Below, in pieces: positions 26,556 through 38,157 of a stretch of DNA of 64,000 bases; position 1 is the first letter of the stretch; the number at the start of each line of letters is the position of its first letter. Location: contig NC_052475.1 of assembly GCF_009730915.1 (NCBI RefSeq), positions 30,131,016-30,195,015 of the forward strand, written 5' to 3'. The notes under the pieces are model-generated. The model made no database searches. It was given only the letters and a program-made list of their open reading frames with translations, and was not told the DNA's origin. The translations under genes were made by a program, and so were the position numbers. The stretch comes from Dioscorea cayenensis subsp. rotundata. Lineage: Eukaryota; Streptophyta; Magnoliopsida; Dioscoreales; Dioscoreaceae.

Positions 26556-26833
26556 CTCCATCCGTTCCTCTTTACTTACCGCATTTTAGAGTTTTTCTTT
26601 GTTCTTTTTTACTAATATTGTTTTTTTTTCAAATTTGCTCTTTATATTTAATGTATTTCTACACATTCTAATAAATTATATTCAACAATACATTGTTCAA
26701 ACTTCAAAGCATATTTTAAATAATTAATATTGAAAAGTTAATATAATTTTTATAAATTTTAGGTTACCAATTAAGGTCAACCAATTTGTTTAAATTGGTG
26801 TGAATTTCATAAAATTGATAATTAAAAAAAAAA
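26556..26833. mobile_element. Stowaway-like MITE fragment hosting the large MULE
   Basis: Starts CTCCATCCGTTCC, close to the Stowaway (Tc1/mariner MITE) terminal consensus. It continues as AT-rich sequence. A diverged relative lies near 60330-60545, where ATATTGAAAAGTT, ATAATTTTTATAAATTTTA and a GAAATTGATAA stretch recur in the same order. The right end was not found. The 8.7-kb MULE begins in its final A run and comparable sequence (TGAAGAAAGTA) resumes after that element. Confidence 0.5.
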
Positions 26834-27119
26834 GGGAAAATTACTGTTCACCCCTCGTAATTTTCAAAACTTCCCAAAAACCCTCCTCTCTTTTTACACA
26901 CTACGGACACGCTTCCAGTTAGTGTTTAACTTCCCTTTTACCCCCTACCGCTCACTTCAAAATGGGTCCATGTTGTGAAATCCCATTTTTGGCCTTGAAA
27001 ATGGTGGGAAAGGAAAAGCGCAAATCAGCATCATGTTCGACCTTTTGAAGAGCTTTCTGCTGGTTTCGATAGACAATGCCAGGAGTTGCATTACATCTTG
27101 TTGTTCTCCTCATTATCAT

Positions 27120-28365
27120 ACCCGAAATATATAAATCGGTTTCTCGAGCGGAAAAATGAAATTGATTTCCATCGGATTGGTCGAAGTCACTTCATCTTCA
27201 AATGAGTCGTAGTCGATTTTATTGTCGAGGCGGAGCATGTGCCGTTGTCGATCTTCTCGTTTATGGTTGTAAAGTTATATTACTGACGAGAAGAGCGATG
27301 ATTTACTGACGAGTTCGTTTCGTTGTAAAAGTTCTTCTCGTTTATGGTTATCTATTTGTATATTTTTAAATAATGTTTAACTATTTGCTATTATCCGGTT
27401 TAACTATTTTACTAATATGTTTAATAATTGTCATATCCGTTTAATACTTCCCATCTCCGTTTAACATTATCTTTACATGTATAACTATTCATAGCGTGTA
27501 AATTCTCAAAAGTCTCGCGTAAAGCGGTGATCTTTTTCGTTTGATCCGAATTGTTGGCATGTGGCAGCGTGGCGGTGGCGAGGTTATGGTATCCGTCGCG
27601 TAGAATTAATGGCGGCATTAATTCTTATGCGCGATAACTATCATTTCCGAACACACGTTCGTTCTCGTCGATCGATGTCGGCCACTGTGCGTTTAACTTT
27701 TTTCTCGGATACGAAGAGTCAGCCTGCTTGTGGACTTCACACCATAAATAACCAGGAAGAACCCTCCCCATGGACAACCACTCCTCGTCGTCCTCATCAT
27801 CCTCCTCCTCCTCCTCCTCCTCTTCCTCCTCTTCCCATGGACAGACCACTCTATCACGAAAGGATGTTTCAGTGAGCCTTCTTCCTTATCTTGAGAATCG
27901 ATTAGCCGTAATCAGCGAACTAGTTAAACTATCTTTTCACGCTTGGTGAAATCCTCTCATAATTGCTGAATGCAGAGGATTCTCCGGCGGTGGATGACGG
28001 GAAAGCAATTAAGAGAGCATTTCGACTTGGGTAAGAAAAGAAAGTTTTTCACGTATTGCGTGATTGCGGAGGATTCTCTAGAGGAGGAGATCGTGAAACA
28101 TCCTTTAAGGCGAGGGTTGACATTTACCACTTGAGACTTTTCCGTTAGCGTTTAAGAAAAATGAGCGTCGAGTGTCTAGCTGTTACGTTACGTGTTTAAC
28201 TATCGGGATCGTCGTTTAAGTCCCTACCATGACACATTGATTAATAGTCGTTTTTCATGAATGTGTGTTGTTTAACCTTTTTAATGTTGTATGCGTTTTG
28301 CGGGTTCGAGTTGATGCGCTTGTTAGTCAAACGGCCGTGTGAGCGTTGAATGTACGAGACACTTG
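27120..28365 (+). pseudogene. Partial duplicate of MULE transposase exons
   Basis: Two pieces repeat parts of the transposase further right. Bases 27160-27245 (GTCTTCAAATG-like and GTCGAGG stretches ending ATGTGCCGT) resemble 29300-29385. Bases 28298-28345 (GCGGGTTCGAGTTGATGCGC) match 31088-31130 at the start of the last transposase exon. Between them are unrelated sequence and a (TCC)n run near 27795-27830. This indicates a tandem or nested partial copy inside the element. Confidence 0.5.
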
Positions 28366-29108
28366 TTTTCGTTATCGACGGGTCGAGTCGTGAGTGTCCC
28401 AAAGTCAGAGCCGGACGTTGTAAATGTTAGTAAATGTTGTAAATCTTTGTAAATGTTGTAAATGTTGTAAATCTTTTATAAATAAAAGCGAAACAATCGT
28501 ATTTGATTTGTGAACCTACGAAATTTAAGCAGAGACCTAGTAAAAACAATGTGGGAAACAAAAAGCGTCATTGTAAACGATAGAAAAAGTTAAACAATAC
28601 TCAAGTTACTCTTTAAACAATGACAATGGTGTTTAAGAAAAATACGTAAATATGTTTAAAGCAGATGACCCGGGAGGTACCCATCTAGCAGCGATGTCGA
28701 TTAGCATTCAATTTAAAGCAATAACATATTATTTACATGATATAGACTTTTAGTTAAAGCAGTTAACTCGTTATTTTAAACACTATATGTATACGTTTTA
28801 AACATAAAAAGCTTGGCGTTTACGAGAGACTCATGTTGAGTTGAGAACTTTCATTCGAGCGATGACAATATGTCTTCCTCGCGACAATGACATATATTTC
28901 CCTTTTTGCCCTTGGGATGGAGGGAAAAATACCGCCCAATCACATCACGTCTAGTCTAACCTCTATGCATACATAGCTGCATTTTTTGGTTGCCTTTTTC
29001 AGTTTGCTTGTTTGTTCTTTACATCTTACTTCTTCTTCTGCGTCGTCTTCGTTTTTGTTCTTCATTTCATTTGGTTTTGATCTGATTTGGTTTTGACCGA
29101 GTATATTA

Positions 29109-31675
29109 TGGAGAGTTTTTGTGGTATTGCTAGATTCAACGGGGAGGGAAGAGTGCTAATGTTCACGACTCGAGACTTCTTGGGGAATTGGTGTTAGGCT
29201 GAGATATGTGAGCGATGGGGTCTCAAGTTTCTCTTTGTCGAGGGTTAAGTTCATCACACGGATGGATATAAAAGCGGTTTTGCCCGATAGAAAAGCGATG
29301 TTGACTTCCAGTCGGATGTGTCGCGTCCACTCCGTCTTCAAATGTCTTGTAGTTGATCTTGTCGTCGAGGGAGCGGAAAATGTGCCGTCTACGAATCCTA
29401 ATGAAAGCGAGGGTTTTACTCGTTGTAAGTTCCTTTTCTTTTAATTATTCCGGTTGTCGGGGGTGCGTTATTGTTTAAATATGTCAAAAGTCATTTCGGT
29501 TAACATATTGTACTAGTCCTTTTACGTTATTAGTTAATTGTTTAAGTATTTAATTTAACGTTTAACTATTGTCATTATCGCTTAAACATTATATTCTCCA
29601 GCTTAACGTATTGATCTTTTTCATTTGGTGAAGTGTTGGCGGGGAATTGATTGCGAGTGCTCCCATTCGTCCCATGGTGACCACGGCGGTGTGGGATGTC
29701 TTCCTTCCTCGTCGGATCATTACGAAGTGTTGTCGTTGGATATTGGTCAGCGTTTTGGCTTGTCGAACATTTCGAGGGATGTACTTGAAAATCATGCGAT
29801 CAAAGAATTTTGACTTCAAATTCATAAAAGAGCGAAAAACATCGGGTGGTGTGGAATGCTTGGCTGGATGGTTGTCGTCAGCGCCTTCATGCGTCAAAAG
29901 AGTATAACAAAAATAGCTTTCGAGATCAAGACAATCAACCCGTCGACACACTTGCGGTGGTGGCGTAGGTTGGCGTCGCATCAGCGTTGAAAAATGGGTT
30001 AGCGCCGCAGTGATTCGGAAGCTCGAGGGCCAGTCCCCTTATGCGAGGCCGTCGACATTCGAGAAGGACATGTTGCGGGAACATGGTGTCCACATACCAT
30101 ACAAGCGAGCTTGGTTGGGAAAAGAGCATGCGGGTGGTCCTCGGCGGCGGTGACATCTCCGGCTATGTTGTTTTGCTTTGGTATGTGGATAAGGTGGTGA
30201 GACGAAAATCCGGCGGCGTTGCGATCGTGGAGAGGCGGTGATCGTTTTTAAAGCGTGCGTTCTTTTCTTTTGGCGGCGTGTATTGTGGGATTCAGAGGGC
30301 TTGCGGGCAGCTGCTGCTTTCTCGATGGTACCAGCCTCCTTGGAAAAATATCGAGGTGCACTACTAGGTGCCAGCGAGGAAAGATGGTAACAATGGTTTT
30401 TCCCGTCGCCTCGGTATAGTCGACAGACGAGACCGATGCCCGATTGGACTTGGTTACGTATCTAAGTTGGGCGATGCCTTATCACGAGGTGGAGATTATC
30501 ATGAGATAATTACCTTACGTGTCGGACGAGTCGAGGGCCTTGTGAGCCATGATGCAGTCTTCCCTTCTTCGCCACATGCGTCTTCGTCTTCGACATTTGG
30601 AGGCCAATTTTTGAAAGCCAATGTCGGACTTGGGGAAGGCGTTGAGGGAGAGTCTTTGAGTACATATGCTTCCGCGTTGCGTGAGGCATCCACGGCTAAA
30701 GATTTCGATGATCTAGTGAATGAGCTGCGAGCCAGTATCACGCAAGCTCATCAGTTTGGTTGATTAATAAATCGGATATGGCACATTGGTCGAATTATCT
30801 GTTCGGAGGTGATCGTTGGGGTGAGATGTATTCGAGCGTCGCGAGTCGTTCGATGCTTGGATCAAGGAAGCTGCGTCGTTTCTGCGGTGGCGAAATGGTC
30901 GACTCCATAAGGCTGCGAATGTTGATTTACACTTAACATTTAGTATTACCCTTTAAACATTCTCGATCTTTGTTTAATTACACTTTTCGACTTTAAATAT
31001 TAATCATTTCGTTTATTTAATTACTGATAATGTTTAAACATGTTGATCGAATTATTTAACCATCATCTGTCTTTGTTTAACCTTATTTGCGGGTTCGAGT
31101 TGATGCGCATGTTATATAGCATAGGCGTGAGCAGCGACTGAAATGGGAGACCTACTTATGCCAGACATACATTCGAAGTTAGAGATCGTTGTTGAGAGCG
31201 GCAGAAATCTTCGTGTTGAGTCGTTGTGTCGATGATCGTTCACAGTGATCGACCCGATCGCGACGACTACGTGGATCTCGCCATCGGGAACTTTGTTCGT
31301 GTCGAAGGTGGCAAGTTTATGGTATCCCTCGCGAAACATGCTTGCGCGGCAGCAATGCGAGGCAGAGCGCTGACGTACGTCGATTTATTAGCGGGTACTT
31401 CAGCGTCGACAATTACAAAGCGGCGTACAAGGAAGCTATATTCCCCATGCCCGAGCGATGGCCGGGCCTTGAGGGCGAAATCGTGAGCTTACGTTTGCGA
31501 CCGCTGTGACTAGAAGGCGGCACAGGGCGGCCTGGAGCGAAAAGAGGATCGAGTCGCGAGCGTTTGATGTCCGTGAGTTACATTGCGGCAGTTGCCGAGG
31601 ATCAGGTCGCGATCGACGATCTTGCTGATGAAAGCGCCGCCCGACTAGGCATTGTTAATAAAGCCAAGCGATGAT
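29109..31675 (+). pseudogene. Frameshifted MuDR-type MULE transposase
   Basis: Family segments appear in the correct order but in changing frames. 29109-29430 encodes an N-terminal PB1-like region (ESFCGIARFNGEG). 29730-29900 encodes a MuDR-type DNA-binding segment (LSLDIGQRF, then DFKFIKERKTSGGVECLAGW one frame over). 29940-30140 encodes HTCGGG, AYKRAW-like (IPYKRAWLGKE) and spacing typical of MULEs. 30300-30765 carries the catalytic core: KDGNNGF, GIVD, KLGDAL, GDYHEIIT, FPSSPHA, FLKANVGLG. 31090-31670 covers the SWIM region (KHACAAAM) and a zinc knuckle (ELHCGSCRGSGRDRRSC) whose His position reads Arg. At least four frame changes and several lost residues make it non-functional as written. 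Host relatives move MULEs by cut-and-paste. Part of the damage may be sequence error. Confidence 0.85.
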
Positions 31676-32479
31676 GGGGAAACATTGTGTATTCTAGACC
31701 GAATTGAATGTATTTTAGCGGAGACGTTGTTATTTTAAGCGGATCTGCTTTGTAATTTGAAATATTTCAAGCGATGTTTAAAGCGATATATGGTATATTT
31801 AAACAATGAAAGCGGAAATGTACACAACTTCTGACGTAAATTAAACAATGAAATGAGCGAATGAAATTTAACACGCTTTCACAATTGGAAACAAACAAAA
31901 ATTTACATTGAGATATACTAGTCGTGTTCTTCGAAAAACAAAAACAATGAATTGAATTGTGTATTGATGGGCAACTTTCCATATTTAGTTAAACAATGAG
32001 TGCATTTATTTAAACAGAGAAAGTGTTATTTTAAACGGGTACACCGTAATTTGAAATATTTAAAACTGATGTTTAAACGACTTTGCTCAGCTCAGCGACT
32101 TTTGTATTATGGCTCTTTGCTCAGCGAAAGTGATATTTTAAACAGAGAAAGTGATATGGCTCTTTGCTCAGCGACTTTTGTATTATCGTCTGAGCGTCCA
32201 TCGCATCATCGGTGACCATCTCCTTCCCTTGCCAGCGTGATGTATAACATCGCGTGTGGTGGCGGCGGTCGTTCTTCCATGCGACGGTCTTGACGGGAGT
32301 TAAACGATAACGAGATATTAGAAGACCATATTGTAAATATTTAAATGATATTATCAATTGTTACATGATATTATATATATAATTAAAGCGGTAAAGGCGA
32401 AAACTTAAATGATAACATAATGGTATTAAACACTATTAGGTAATAGTTAAACACTATAAGAAACCCTTTAAACAATATC

Positions 32480-34560
32480 ATAAAAAGCGTTACACTTACC
32501 GGGTCCATAGAGCGGTTGAGGAAGATCCTCATCGACTCACGCTTTCGTGTTGTTAAAACGACTCGAGCCAACCCATTTCTTCTTCTTGAATAAAAGCTTT
32601 CCGAGCAGAAATGCGGTCGATTTTTGATTGGCCTTGATCATCTCTCGTTGCTCGATTCGGGGTCTTCATCAGGCATCTTCCTTCGATGCGGGGACGGCGG
32701 CACGACATCAACCGCGACGACTTCCTTACATGGTTCTTGTTGTTGTGGGATTGTGTCACTGCTTGGGCTGCTGATCTTGTCGGCGGCGCGCGGCAGCATT
32801 CGACGATCTTCTCGGCCAGTGGCTAAAGACAGCGGCATCGTTGGGAGCCGGTTCCACGGGATCGACGATTTTCATCGAGAGAAGTCAGCGACCTTCTCAG
32901 CCGCAGCGAGCCGCATCATCTCGATGTCCTCAGCCGTCGTAGCCGTGTCGTCAGCGACAGACTCGATATACGAGCGTTAGCGCCCGATGGGTGTTCTTAT
33001 TGTTTCGTCGGTCGGCGGTGGAGACGGAAGCGATAGTGTTCTCCTCTTTTCGCAAGTCTCTTGAATGTGGCCGCCTTGGAATGACCTTCCGATGATGTCG
33101 TCGTCGTAAAAATTCGACGCCTCGTTCGTCACGAGTGCTCGGTTCTGTCGAGGATGGCGCGGCCCGATTGTGAAACGTCCTTCGAGCGCCTCCACCACGA
33201 GCGGCAAGCAGAAACTTCGATCGTCAATATCGGCGTACTGCGTAAGAAATTCGCGGTGACATCTTCGCCCAATGTCGCCGATTGAGGTACGCCAGCGGTC
33301 GGAGGGACTGCCGTGGTCGGGAGGCCGTATCGTTGTCGTGGTAGGGGTTGTTGCTGATCTGCGGGGTAGGGGAGGGCTTCTCGGTCGAGGAATGCGTCTT
33401 GCGTGGTGGGTCGGAAGTAGGAGAAGCAGGCGTCGTAGCGACGATAAGGCTGCCTCTCGTCCTGCCTCGAGCAAGTGGTTCGGGAGCGATGGCGTCCGAT
33501 CGAGTCGGGTTGGCGCCCGACAAATATTTCTTCTTCGACATTCAGGAACACATTTCGAGAAACTAACATATGTAAACCAAACAATTTCGTGAGATCGTTC
33601 AGTTTTTAAACTATAAAACTATATATTTAAGCGTTATAGAATATAATTAAGCGGAGAACAAAAATATTTAAACCGAGTATGAATAAGAGTTAAAGCGGTG
33701 AAATACTAAAGTTAAGCGCTAAATAAAATGTTTAAACATTAAAGACTTATGTTAAACATTGTCCATGATTTATTACCTCTTTTCCATCGAGCGATGACAA
33801 GCTCGTTTCTCACAGTCAGCTTACTTCGGTAAGTACTTTCACTGTAGACAGCATCCTCGGGATCTTGCGAAGCGGACTTTCTTCCCGTTCGGTCACTTTT
33901 CGTAAAAACCGGGACGTTAAGCGCGACGAGCGACCCTTAATGTACCACATGTTGGTCTTCTTCCCGGCGCATCTATCTTGCGCTCGGGCGACGCGTGGAA
34001 TATCCTCCATGCAAAAGCCACTTGTCGTCGCTGCGCCGTGCGTGTCGCCCGTGGGTCGGTAGATCATCGGCGTAATCAGCGATCGAGTTCGGAGCCGAGC
34101 GTGATGTATTTGGGAAGAGGGCGTCCCCGTGAGGGTACACGTCGAGTTTGACAAAATTATCTTCTTCTCCCCTGCATCGAACAAGTTGCACGAGTGCTCT
34201 TGATGGAGTCTACGTGTCTCTCGTGGGTCTTTGATAGATACACAGCCCTTGACGCGGCACTGGTTTTCTTCTTACGAAAGACCAGCTGCGTCGCCATCGC
34301 AGCGGAGACCAGAAACGAGGGCCACATCTTGAGGTCGCGAAACTCGAGCGAGCTTTCCCGATCCACGAATTTATTGAGTGCGACCATCGTACCTGCTGCG
34401 AAAAGAGAATCAAGAAGGGCCCTACTCTTGGTATACGGCTTCAGATCGATGAGCAGCTGCAAGCGGTGTCCTTCGAATAATCTCCCGATGTCGAGGGGTC
34501 GTGTTAACTTTCGATTCGACTAAGGTCTCCCATGGCCGAGTGTCGAAATAGCAGCGCCAT
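32480..34560 (-). other. Unidentified minus-strand coding-like tract in the MULE
   Basis: The right half of the MULE is GC- and CG-rich and has several overlapping minus-strand open frames of 100-165 codons (for example 34462-34157, 34184-33816 and 33474-32977). They look like one damaged gene reading toward the transposase. Readable fragments include KPYTKSRALLDSLFAAGTM, NKFVDRESSLEFRDLKMW, DYADDLPTHGR and TNMWYIKGRSSRL. I recognise no domain with confidence. A mudrB-like accessory gene, a captured host gene or a Ulp1-type protease tract are possible, but none is shown. Confidence 0.4.
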
Positions 34561-35531
34561 TAACTAGGGTTGGCCGCCATGTCATCAAAACTGCGGCAAT
34601 AACAACACATTCAACATGCGAGTATTGACAAAAGTTTAAGCGGAAATATAAGGTTTTAAGCGGTAAACTCTCGGTTATTAAGCAGAGATATAAAATGTTA
34701 GCAGAAACCCATTTTGTTAAAGCAGGCGAGAATACTTGAGCAGAGACAACAAATGTTAAGCGTAACATCTCATTTCTTAAGCGTCGACCTCGTTTGTAAA
34801 AAGCGCAGACCATATCAAAGCGAAGCGGGAAATGTACATTATAAATATTACACAAATCATATGATCGAAAAAAACTATTTCGATAGTGTATACATACTGA
34901 AAATGCAAAACAAAACAAAAACCCTAGCCAGAAATCTCCCTGAGACTAACAAAACCCCGGTAGAAATCCCTCTGAGACTTGATATGTTCCAACAAAAGCA
35001 GGGCATAAAACAAAACCGAAAAAAATCTTTCTTTATAGCGAGCAGGTTAACATAAAACCATACTCAATACCTTAAATTGCAAACTGATGAAATGCCAACT
35101 AGTTAGCATGGGGACTTCTCCTTCGAGATACTGGGTGGAAAGGGAAAAAGTCGATGAAATGCCAATTCGGAGGCTTGTCGGTGAGACGACTTCGGAGGCG
35201 ACCCGGAAATGGAAAAGGCGAAGGCGTGAGTTGAGAAAAAGCGATTAAGCGGCTCCAATAAATTGCGTCTCTGGGGGTTACCCTACGGAAAACCCCCACT
35301 TCCTCTCAAATCGCCGAGATGGGCTGCTGTAGCGACTCCCCATACAGGGGCATTTTTAGATCCAAAAAATTTGAAACTCACTCCAGTTCACATCAGATTC
35401 TGAGGGGTTTGGGGGTTTGAAAAAATATAGACTTTAAAAGGAGGGGGTTTTTGGGGATTGCAAAACTAACGGGGTGTTTTTAGCAATTTTACAAACTTAA
35501 AGGGTTTTTTTGGCAATTTCCAAAAAAAAAA

Positions 35532-38022
35532 TGAAGAAAGTATATTTTTAAAGTGTTTTTATCAAAAACAAGCCAAAGCATAATTAAATCACGTGGATCC
35601 AAACTTTCATTATACCTATCTTGGTACTATAACATGTGTTTATGATGCAAATTGTTAACTTCGCCAAACTTTTAGTTGATACTTTTAGACATATTTTAAA
35701 TTTTATGAATTACTCATTTTTATTGTAACCCGATAATCCAAACGTAAGAATAAATCATTGAAAGAAATATTCATGATGATAATGATAACAGGATTAAAAA
35801 TCCTTTTATGTTAATAAAAAAAACTAGATATAATTTAAAATAAAAATGAATGACAATACATTTTAGGGATTGGCAACATTGAAAATGGCTGGACAAAAAA
35901 AATTTTCCATGAAATATTTTTCTGTGGAAAAATTTTACATGGAAAATGAAAAAATAGTCGTTTGATTGGCATTATTTTCTAGCTAGAAAATCAAAAAAAT
36001 TCTATAAAAAATTCAGATTTTGTTGTTGATTGCTTTTATTTTCCACGGAAAATGTAATATTTTCTATGGGAAATTGTTTGATTGCATAAATTTTCCCTAG
36101 AAAAAGTCACATTTTCCATGAAATTTTTTTTAAAAATTATTAAAATTATAAACAACACTACGTGGAATTGAATCTTAGATCGAAACTCCGCGGGATCTAT
36201 TGGATAAATTTATTTAAAATATTATCAAGTTATACAATTTATCTTTTTTAAAAAATATTAAAAGAAAAGTGCTTTTCTTTTAAATTTTTAAAAGTTATTT
36301 TAAATATTTCAATCGTACGTTATCTTTTTACATAACCCCTTATGTTTTTCCTGGAAAACTTTTCCCTGGGTGGAGGTTAGAAAAATTTTCCAGTGATTTG
36401 AGAGAAAATAGGGTCACCTGAAAGAGTTTGTGGAAAAATTTTTCAAGAAAAATTTTGGCAAACAAACAGCTTATTTAGCTGAAAAATGACCCGTGGAAAA
36501 TTTTTTCAGGGAAAAAAAAGCAATCAAACACAGCCTAACCACTGGTCATGTATAAACTATTTTTTTAATCACCCAAGTGGTGTATCATTCCTTTCCCAAT
36601 CAAATATCAAGAATTTGATTAGTAGTTTATCTACTTAATTTCATAAAAATAAATAAATAAATTGTACATTAAAAATACTTTATGTAATTAAAACAAAACT
36701 CGCTAACATTGGTATATCTCAATAATAAAGCACAAAAGTCTCATGTGGCTATGAGAAATTCGAATTCCTTCAACAAATGGTGAATAACATAAATAATAAA
36801 GGCTTGTCCACTTTTTGAAAATATAAAAAATAAAAAGATAACATAACGGCAAAAAAACCAACAAATAAATAAATCATAAAATAGATATGGAAAAATATAG
36901 CACATTTCATCATTATACATCCATAGGAAAGACTTGTGCCATCGGAAGACAGCCCATTTATTTGGGGCAGCTTCTCTTTATAGTTTATAGTTTCGTATCC
37001 CATCGGCTGATTTATATATATAATAGCACATGCTCGTCGTAATTTGATTGTTCCTCTATGTGTATGATTTGTAAATTATACATGTTTGTTTTTCAAGCTA
37101 GCCACAAGAGAGGTAGGATGAGACGTGCACTCAGCTCAGCTGCGTCCTATAAGATTTGCGTACACATAGAAGTAAAAATCACCTATAATTTATACTCACC
37201 ATTCTTAAGGGGCACCTTCACCTCACGGGGGATTCAAGCGCCAATTAACCCAAAACCGATGATTATGCAAATTAAATCTTAATATAGTGGTTAACAAGTC
37301 TTATCCCCAATTTGACAATTTCTTTTTAAATACAAAAAAATTATGTTTAAATTAATATCAATTTTTTTTAAAAAAAAACTATTTAAATACAATTATTTAA
37401 ATAATTATATTTTTATAAAATAGTTGTAACATATCTATCCTATCAATATATATTACTATTCCATAGAGATATTGTGAAAATTAAATCCTTGTCACTCATG
37501 AGTGAAGGGTTCCGATGCCAATAGAATATAAAATCATTGGCATCAATATATATTTTTATTTCATTTATGGATGTCACAATGGAGAGTAGGGTTAGAGAGA
37601 GCATGGACCGAATAATTGGGTTTTTGATGTCAATAAAAGGGGGGGCAAAACACATGCCAAGGTGGCGTGCGAGATAAGGTAAGGACTAAATATATGGTAT
37701 TTCTGCAAGTAGGACATTTTAGTGGGCCCGCATGGTTTCCCCAGTTTTGGGGAATAGCTAGCAACAACTAACAAGTTGTTCACTTCTTTATGTAGTATTT
37801 TATATTTATACATCAAAAATAGAAAGATCTGAGAGAGGATCAAGAATTGAAGGTTTATGAATCTTCACCATTCATCTTCTATCTTCTTCTATAAGTTCAT
37901 ACCATGAACTCAACAGACCTTAAACCATAACAACTCACAACCTCAAAAACATACACACACATTCAAAGAAGCCTTTTTTCTTTTGTTTTGTTTTGTTTTG
38001 TTTTGTTTTTGTGAGGAGAAAA
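35532..38022. other. Spacer right of the MULE, with a MITE-like block
   Basis: No gene recognised. The block at about 35870-36537 is listed separately. The rest is AT-rich, with a possible decayed SINE on the minus strand near 37210-37310 that is too weak to call. Confidence 0.4.
35870..36537. repeat. MITE-like block of repeated TTTTCC..GGAAAA palindromes
   Basis: About 670 bases made largely of short inverted motifs such as TTTTCCATGAAA, ATTTTCCACGGAAAA and TTTTTCAGGGAAAA. The phrase TTGATTGC/TTGATTGG recurs at intervals. The right end reads CAATCAAACACAGCC followed by TAA, which resembles PIF/Harbinger-type termini. The left end is not clear, so the class is tentative. Confidence 0.5.
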
Positions 38023-38157
38023 ATGAATGAAGCTGCAGGAGAAGTGAAGCCCCATGCAGTATGCATCCCTTACCCAGCACAAGGACACATAAACCCAATG
38101 ATAAAGTTAGCCAAGGTCCTTCACTCAAATGGCTTTCACATAACATTCGTCAACAGT

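Larger units (their letters stand above)
26834..35521. mobile_element. Large Mutator-like element (MULE), 8.7 kb
   Basis: The left end begins GGGAAAATTACTGTTCACCCC. The right end, read inverted, begins GGAAATTGCC and about 30 bases further in has GTAAAATTGCTAAAAACACCC. Both continue into an AAAAACCC..CTCC stretch, so the ends are inverted relatives. A run of ten A residues lies on each side (26824-26833 and 35522-35531), compatible with a 9-base target duplication. The interior has more G+C and far more CG dinucleotides than the flanks. It holds a plus-strand MuDR-type transposase (29.1-31.7 kb), a partial extra copy of its exons to the left, and an unidentified minus-strand tract to the right, giving convergent orientation as in maize MuDR. 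Frames are heavily broken. Confidence 0.8.

Noticed and set aside
27561..27875. Plus-strand frame with a poly-Pro run in the MULE
   Set aside because: The Pro run is a (TCC)n microsatellite; the rest does not resemble a protein family.
37210..37310. Second SINE candidate on the minus strand
   Set aside because: A B-box-like string exists but no convincing A box, tail or target duplication.
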